A stretch of DNA of 64,000 nt. Source: JACVRN01 sp963715565. GTDB lineage: Bacteria; Acidobacteriota; Blastocatellia; Pyrinomonadales; Pyrinomonadaceae. The DNA is taken from NCBI GenBank assembly GCA_963715565.1, contig OY970256.1, positions 3,348,001 through 3,412,000 of the forward strand. The letters are read 5' to 3'. Below the pieces are notes generated by a model that saw nothing but the letters and a program-made list of their open reading frames with translations, did not search any database and had not been told where the DNA came from. Positions 59,308 through 64,000 of this stretch are shown here, one piece after another (position 1 is the stretch's first letter; each line of letters opens with the position of its first letter). The translations under genes were made by a program, and so were the position numbers.

Positions 59308-60795
59308 ATGAATATTCCAAACAGCCTGCACATCGAAATCACAGACCGCCTCGCCGCCATGGCAAAAGATGAAGCCGTCGTCATCTTTGTTTTTGAAGAC
59401 GAGCCGCGCGTGGACGTGGCGGACGCACACGTGCGCCGCGCGTGCGACGAGGTCATCCATTCCGGCGAGTTCAAAGGCGAAGCTGAAACTTCGCTCTTCT
59501 TCTACGCGCCACAGGATGCGGGCGGCGCGCGCAGGCTCCTTCTAGTTGGATTAGGCGCGCACGCGGACGTGACGAGCGCTGTCTTGAGCCGCGCTGCATC
59601 AACCGCCGTGCGCTCAGCGCGAGAGCGCCGCACAAAGCGTCTCTCTTTCGTGCTGCCCGAAGCTCTTGATGCAACGAGCGCGGCGCGCGCCGTGGCCGAA
59701 GGCGCTACCGTGGGGCTTTACGAGAACGACTTTTATCAAACTAAGAAAGAAGACGTGCCGGAAGTTGAAAGCGTGAGCATCGTCGCAAAGGGCGTGTCCG
59801 GAGAGTTGCGCGCGCAGGCGGAGCGCGGGCGCATCGTTGCCGAAAGCGTGAACTGGGCTAGAGGCTTGTCGGACGAGCCGGGCGCGACGTTGCCGCCGCG
59901 TGAGCTTGCGCGCCGCGCCGCAGAGATGGCCGCAGAGTTTGGCCTCACGGTTGAATCACTCAACGCAGAAGAAATCCAGGCGCGCGGCATGGGCGGGTTG
60001 TGGGGAGTCGGGAAGGGCTCGGATGAAGAACCCGCACTCGTAGTTGTTCGCTATGAGCCCGAAGGCGCGCGCACGTCGGACGAGCTGTGGGCCTTTGTCG
60101 GCAAAGGAATCACTTTCGACACGGGCGGGATTTCCATCAAACACGGCCTCGACATGTACGAGATGAAGGGCGACATGGCGGGTGGCGCGGCTGTGCTCGG
60201 CGCACTGCGCGCCATCGCACAGTTGAAGCCGCGCCGCCGCGTCGTAGGCATTGTGCCCGCCGCAGAAAACATGCCCTCCGGTCGTTCTATCAAACCCGGC
60301 GACGTCGTCAAGACACTCGCGGGCTATAACGTCGAAGTCGTTGACACGGACGCCGAAGGCCGACTGGTACTGATTGACGGTATAGCCTATGCGCGACAAT
60401 TGGGCGCTTCGCGCATAGTTGATCTGGCGACACTGACGGGCTCTATCATCGTCGCGCTCGGTAATCATCGAGTGGGTCTGTTTAGTAACGATGATGAATG
60501 GGCCGCTCGTGTGATGGAGGCGTCAGAGCGCGCGGGCGAGCCTGCGTGGCGCATGCCCGCCGACGACGATTACAAAAAGCGCATCGAATCGGACATCGCG
60601 GATTTTAAGAATTACGGAGGCCGTCCCGACGCCACTTCCGCCGCGCTTCTGTTGAGCAAGTTTGCGGACAAAACGCCTTGGGTGCATCTGGACATCGCGG
60701 GCACGTCATGGCAGGACGACCCGCAGCCCTACGGACCGAAAGGAAGCACGGGCGCGGGCGTACGCACGCTGGTCGAACTGACCTGCGGCCAGTAG
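59308..60795 (+). CDS. pepA: Leucyl aminopeptidase, M17 family
   Basis: The protein has 495 residues from the ATG at 59308. Zn-binding and catalytic motifs include GKGITFDTGGISIKHGL, EMKGDMAGGAAVLGAL and the family signature VDTDAEGRLVLIDGIAYA. N-terminal macro-like domain. It is cytoplasmic and removes N-terminal residues from peptides. The stop TAG shares its last base with the first base of hairpin H23. The 188 bases between divergent ushA-like and pepA contain a possible -10 (TATACT near 59194). Confidence 0.95.
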   Translation: MNIPNSLHIEITDRLAAMAKDEAVVIFVFEDEPRVDVADAHVRRACDEVIHSGEFKGEAETSLFFYAPQDAGGARRLLLVGLGAHADVTSAVLSRAASTAVRSARERRTKRLSFVLPEALDATSAARAVAEGATVGLYENDFYQTKKEDVPEVESVSIVAKGVSGELRAQAERGRIVAESVNWARGLSDEPGATLPPRELARRAAEMAAEFGLTVESLNAEEIQARGMGGLWGVGKGSDEEPALVVVRYEPEGARTSDELWAFVGKGITFDTGGISIKHGLDMYEMKGDMAGGAAVLGALRAIAQLKPRRRVVGIVPAAENMPSGRSIKPGDVVKTLAGYNVEVVDTDAEGRLVLIDGIAYARQLGASRIVDLATLTGSIIVALGNHRVGLFSNDDEWAARVMEASERAGEPAWRMPADDDYKKRIESDIADFKNYGGRPDATSAALLLSKFADKTPWVHLDIAGTSWQDDPQPYGPKGSTGAGVRTLVELTCGQ

Positions 60796-61069
60796 ATTGC
60801 GGAATGCGGATTGAAGAAAGAGAAACTGTTTTGTTCTTAGAAAGTGTTTTAAGAGTCCCGTAGGGACTAAATGTTTATAGTTAACGACATCAATCAAGAA
60901 TCAAGCTCCGTAGGAGCGTCATGTGCTTTGTTTATTACATGCCGCTCCTACGGAGCTTGTTATGTCTTGTCGCCTGCGAGCTATAAACATCCTCGCTCCT
61001 ACGGAGCTAATACGAAAGACAGGGACTTTTCAAACTGCTTCTTCAATCCGCAATCCGCATTCCGCAATC
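60795..61069. repeat. Heptamer-arm hairpin H23, interrupted by repeat B
   Basis: gattgcggaatgcggattga... (60795-60818) faces ttcttcaatccgcaatccgc... (61039-61069), unit ATCCGCA, as in H2. The arms are 220 bases apart, and the space is occupied by the family B repeat at 60850-61010. Confidence 0.85.
60850..61010. repeat. 161-bp interspersed repeat, family B copy 2
   Basis: It has the same plan as 22792-22954: gtcccgtagggac then atgtttatag on the left, an internal pair caagctccgtaggagcg and cgctcctacggagcttg, and ctataaacat then cgctcctacggagctaa on the right. It is nested in the loop of hairpin H23. Confidence 0.87.
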
Positions 61070-61072
61070 GTG

Positions 61073-61393
61073 TTAGCGTGCGCGTTTTTGTCTGTCTTTA
61101 AGCAGGTTGTATTTCAGGAGCTTTTCGTCAATCTGTCGGCGCAGCTTGCGTCGTTCCTCTTCCGTCTCACAACCGGCAAGCTCCGTCTTGAGCGCCTCTG
61201 CTTCTCTGAGCAGATCCAACTCTTCGGGGATGATGTTGGCGTCCTTGAGCAGCTTGTGGCCGAGGCGCATGTCTTCGGGTGTCGAGAAATAATCCGTGAG
61301 GTCTATGGGCTGGCCCTTGCCCGGCAGGTTGTCGAACTCGCCGCGCTCCATCGCTTCCCGAATCATCTTTTCGATCAGCTTTTCGCTGCCCAT
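61073..61393 (-). CDS. DUF1992 family protein (DnaJ-C28-like domain)
   Basis: In this 106-residue protein the DUF1992 core is seen as EKMIREAMERGEFDNLPGKG followed by QPIDLTDYF, and then LGHKLLKDANIIPEELDLL. Highly charged and helical. Found widely in bacteria and in DnaJ-C28 of eukaryotes. Function unknown. It ends against hairpin H23. Confidence 0.92.
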   Translation of the reverse strand: MGSEKLIEKMIREAMERGEFDNLPGKGQPIDLTDYFSTPEDMRLGHKLLKDANIIPEELDLLREAEALKTELAGCETEEERRKLRRQIDEKLLKYNLLKDRQKRAR

Positions 61394-61482
61394 AAAACCT
61401 CTCTTCAGCGATGTCTCACTTTACCCTACGTGATGGCCGTCTCTGTAGTTCCCTCCTAAGCTGGCAAGTGATTTAGCGCCGC

Positions 61483-63039
61483 TTACTTCGACTTGGGCGG
61501 CGTCCTGCGCACGGGCGCGAACGCGTTCTCGAAGACGTAGTCCGCCACGAGCCGTCCCTGCGCGATGCCCGCCGTTTTGTCGAACGCCCAGTGGATGCCA
61601 AGGTAGATTCGGCTCTGCCCGTTCTCCTCCTCGGCCTGCGAGAGCGTCGTGAAACTGCGCGGCACGAGCGGGCGCACCTGCCCGTCGTTGCCTACCGTCA
61701 CCCCGTTGAACTCGTCCGAAACGAAGGTGAAGGCGATGTCGTCTCTCCCGTAAAACTTGCGCAGTGTCTCGAAGAGAGCCCCACCGAACGTGGCGTGCCC
61801 CGAAGGGTAGGCCGGGAACGGCGGCGTGAAGTTCGGCCCCGTCAGATTGCTCGCGGGCGCGCCCAGCGGCGAGAAGTTCACATCGCACGTAGTATCCGGG
61901 TTGCCGTCGCCTATGCCCGTCGGTCCGGTCCCTACGTCGGCTTCGCGTATGCCCGTGATGGGTCGCCAGAACTGGTAGTAAAACTTCGACTCCCAACTCG
62001 CCACTCCGGCGTCTGCCATCGCCGTGTTAACCAGCGCCAGCAAGCGCGCAAGCTCGACGGCGTCCGAGCCCATCTGGTCGGCGATCTGCACCGCGATCTG
62101 GTTGTAGAGTCGCGGTGGCGCGCACAAGCTTGGCGTCCCGTCGTAGGCCCAGTAGATGCCGATCTCGGTCTGCTCCGCGGTGCGCTCGGTCGGAGTGACG
62201 CCGCCGTCACCGCCGAGCCGCTTCACCTCGTTGTAAGCTGCTGCGTACTCGGGGCTGTCCATGGCGGGCGGCGGCGGGGTCCGGAACTGGCTGGCGGACG
62301 TCATGACAAACGGCGTCACCTCGCCCCAGTGCGCGCCGAGCGCGAGCGGAATCATGCTGATAGGGTCTTGACGCCACTTGCCGGGTTGATCGCTCGTAAG
62401 GAATTCAATGCCGACGCGCGGCTCTGCGTGGAGCGAATGGTCGTCGTTGCGCATGGCAAGGACGGCGGCGGCCACCTGCTGCCCTAGGGCGATGCCGTCC
62501 GCCTTCGCGCGCTTGTCCTTCAGTTCGCCCAGGTCTTCGGCGAGCAGGGCGTCGAAGCTCGGGGATTGCGAGGGGAAGAGCGCGACCAGCGTGTCGTGCG
62601 CCGCCTGTGCGATGGCGGCGTCTATGGAGGTGCTGGGGCGCACGGGGGCGATCCCAGCGTAGCTCTCGTAGCCGCCCTTGATGGCGTTGACGGCCTCAAA
62701 GATGGCGATGTGGACGATGGCAATCGCCCTGCCGGCGCGAGCCGGTCCAAGCTGCTCGCCGAAGACGCGCGTCTCGCCCACAGCCACGGGCATATGGTCG
62801 AGCCCGCTGGCGTTAATGGCAACCTCGTTCCAGTGGCGAAGCCGGGCCAGCGTGTTCTCACCACGCCCGCGCGGGTATCTCTTTTGTGCGCGCTGCTGGC
62901 GCGCCGCACTCTGATAGCGTGGCCCCCACGCGTCGCTGGCGTTGCGCGAGCCGACCTGCGCCCACGTCAGGGTGGATAGACTCAGTGCGAGGGTCACGAC
63001 AGTCAGGGTAATCAACTTTCGGGTACGTTTCTTGATCAT
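61483..63039 (-). CDS. Exported vanadium-dependent haloperoxidase, PAP2 superfamily
   Basis: The protein has 518 residues from the ATG at 63039. A signal peptide ends near LTWAQ. The vanadate/phosphate-binding residues are in KFYYQFWRPIT (Lys and Arg), PAYPSGHATFGGALF (Ser-Gly-His) and SRIYLGIHWAFDKTAG (Arg and His). It may oxidise halides with hydrogen peroxide or be a phosphatase. The full motif set fits haloperoxidases. GC content is higher than in its neighbours. Confidence 0.9.
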   Translation of the reverse strand: MIKKRTRKLITLTVVTLALSLSTLTWAQVGSRNASDAWGPRYQSAARQQRAQKRYPRGRGENTLARLRHWNEVAINASGLDHMPVAVGETRVFGEQLGPARAGRAIAIVHIAIFEAVNAIKGGYESYAGIAPVRPSTSIDAAIAQAAHDTLVALFPSQSPSFDALLAEDLGELKDKRAKADGIALGQQVAAAVLAMRNDDHSLHAEPRVGIEFLTSDQPGKWRQDPISMIPLALGAHWGEVTPFVMTSASQFRTPPPPAMDSPEYAAAYNEVKRLGGDGGVTPTERTAEQTEIGIYWAYDGTPSLCAPPRLYNQIAVQIADQMGSDAVELARLLALVNTAMADAGVASWESKFYYQFWRPITGIREADVGTGPTGIGDGNPDTTCDVNFSPLGAPASNLTGPNFTPPFPAYPSGHATFGGALFETLRKFYGRDDIAFTFVSDEFNGVTVGNDGQVRPLVPRSFTTLSQAEEENGQSRIYLGIHWAFDKTAGIAQGRLVADYVFENAFAPVRRTPPKSK

Positions 63040-63457
63040 AGGTGCGTCTTTCTGAGCTAAGGTGGCTCGGTAAAAACAGGGTCTTATCCATAGAGGATAC
63101 CGAGGCAAGTATTTTGGGTCTTTTACGTGTCAGGCAGCGCGTCGCGCCGTCCGTCGTGCTCTGGGCAAGAGAGACTGTTTTCAACTCCCCAATCGTAATC
63201 CGAAGCTTCCGCCGGACGTGTTCTCTGATGGAAGAGGGGTTGATGCCGCCCGGAAGAATGTCACGCATTATACTCGCCCGTGCTGTACAGTCAAACCGAA
63301 TCAAAAGGGGGTTAAAGCTGGGTCACAGTGTGTTGCTCGCGAGGCAGCAGGGCATGTTTTTACAGCTACAACCGTTAACTCTTCACCTCTCTTATGAAAC
63401 TCGTATCCTCCTGACTTAGAATCAGGACAGGGATTTTTATCTAACGGCTTGAAACGG
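63040..63457. other. 418-base gap with no supported gene
   Basis: The short ORFs on both strands (for example plus-strand 63042-63419) have no ribosome site or family pattern. It is likely the two-way control region of the haloperoxidase and SDR genes. I see no clear promoter pair. Confidence 0.4.
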
Positions 63458-64000
63458 ATGACTGACGAAACAATTTTTCTCACGGGCTTTCCAGGCTTCA
63501 TCGCCGGGCGGCTGGTAAAAAGGCTGGCGCAGGACGGAGCGCGCTTTCTACTTCTGGTGCAACCTGCATGGGCGGAGCGTGCGCGCGTCGAGGCCGCACG
63601 CATCAGCTTAGAAACCGGAAGCCCCGCCACAGACTTTCGCATCATCGAAGGCGACATCACCCAAACGGACCTCGGAATCGGCAGCGCGGAGCTGGAACAG
63701 GCGCGCCAGGAGACGACCCAGCTCTTTCATCTAGCGGCCATCTATGACCTGGCCGTCGGTCATGACGTGGCCTTGAAGGTCAACGTCGAGGGCACGCGGC
63801 GCGTCAACGAATTCGCGCGCGCTTTGAAAAGCCTGCGCCGTTATCATTACGTCTCCACCTGCTACGTAGCAGGCTTGCGCCGTGGCCTGATTCTCGAAAC
63901 AGAGCTTGCGCACGAGGCAGGCTTTCGCAACCACTACGAGGAGACAAAATATCTGGCCGAGCTTGAAGTGGATGCTCTTAAAGGCGAGCTGCCCCTGACG
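63458..64000 (+). CDS. SDR-family reductase, N-terminal part (male-sterility/thioester-reductase-like)
   Basis: The ATG at 63458 opens a frame that runs off the window after 181 residues. The Rossmann motif is IFLTGFPGFIAGRLV, followed by GDITQTDLG, LFHLAAIYDLAV and the catalytic YEETKYLAE (Tyr and Lys). This is the extended SDR group of NAD-dependent epimerases and thioester reductases. The substrate is unknown because the C-terminal half is missing. Confidence 0.88.
   Translation, partial: MTDETIFLTGFPGFIAGRLVKRLAQDGARFLLLVQPAWAERARVEAARISLETGSPATDFRIIEGDITQTDLGIGSAELEQARQETTQLFHLAAIYDLAVGHDVALKVNVEGTRRVNEFARALKSLRRYHYVSTCYVAGLRRGLILETELAHEAGFRNHYEETKYLAELEVDALKGELPLT

Noticed and set aside
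61591..62487. Plus-strand ORF of 298 residues opposite the haloperoxidase
   Set aside because: An antisense artefact of high GC content. Catalytic motifs are on the minus strand.

Overview
The window reads as a chromosomal segment of a free-living, mostly aerobic, GC-rich diderm bacterium, most likely an acidobacterium of the Blastocatellia/Pyrinomonadales type. This placement is inferred. It rests on a VWFA-related secreted protein of the kind common in Acidobacteria, an OmpA-type envelope protein, many signal-peptide and lipoprotein genes, and dense intergenic hairpins. No rRNA, tRNA, CRISPR array or prophage was seen. About 65 protein genes are supported, two of them cut by the window edges.

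Layout. 0-5 kb: the end of a Lys/Arg-rich protein, a 184-bp MITE-like repeat, a lipoprotein, Fe/Mn superoxide dismutase, a small promoter-driven ORF, a urate-oxidase-N-like membrane protein, a 2Fe-2S ferredoxin and a GNAT. 5.5-10 kb: an iron-sulfur assembly island (A-type carrier, Mrp/ApbC, SufR-like regulator, NifU-like scaffold, NifS). Its centre carries a SufR-type operator, two divergent promoters and a probable small RNA. 10-16 kb: 2-oxoacid:ferredoxin oxidoreductase korA and korB, split by Uma2 and nucleotidyltransferase genes and bracketed by two CBS proteins, then an IS200-like element. 16-27 kb: cation/proton antiporter, Lon, Hsp20, an RGY-rich CBS protein, SIMPL, Rieske, a 4Fe-4S ferredoxin and fumarase. 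27-34 kb: a TIR/NB-ARC/TPR protein, an isoprenoid-synthase-like protein, a zinc metallopeptidase, an LppP-like/META protein and a rhodanese. 34.9-41.4 kb: a 2-oxoacid dehydrogenase operon (E3, E1alpha, E1beta, E2), interrupted by an AT-rich foreign gene. 41-64 kb: envelope proteins, LipB and LipA (which make the lipoyl cofactor the E2 needs), an MDR oxidoreductase, an STT3-like membrane enzyme, a histone-like protein, hydrolases, 5'-nucleotidase, leucyl aminopeptidase, vanadium haloperoxidase and the start of an SDR gene.

The dominant unexplained structure is a class of 23 intergenic hairpins, most with arms built from tandem units of about seven bases. The unit sequence differs between loci while the architecture stays the same. 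Nearly all lie at the 3' end of a gene, and several supply the stop codon and last residues of that gene. Two further repeat families (184 bp and about 162 bp) are present in two copies each. One copy of the second family sits inside the loop of a heptamer hairpin. The other strong regulatory signal is at 7.8-8.05 kb. There a SufR-like operator overlaps the -35 box of an apparently leaderless promoter, and a divergent promoter runs into a strong terminator about 125 nt downstream.
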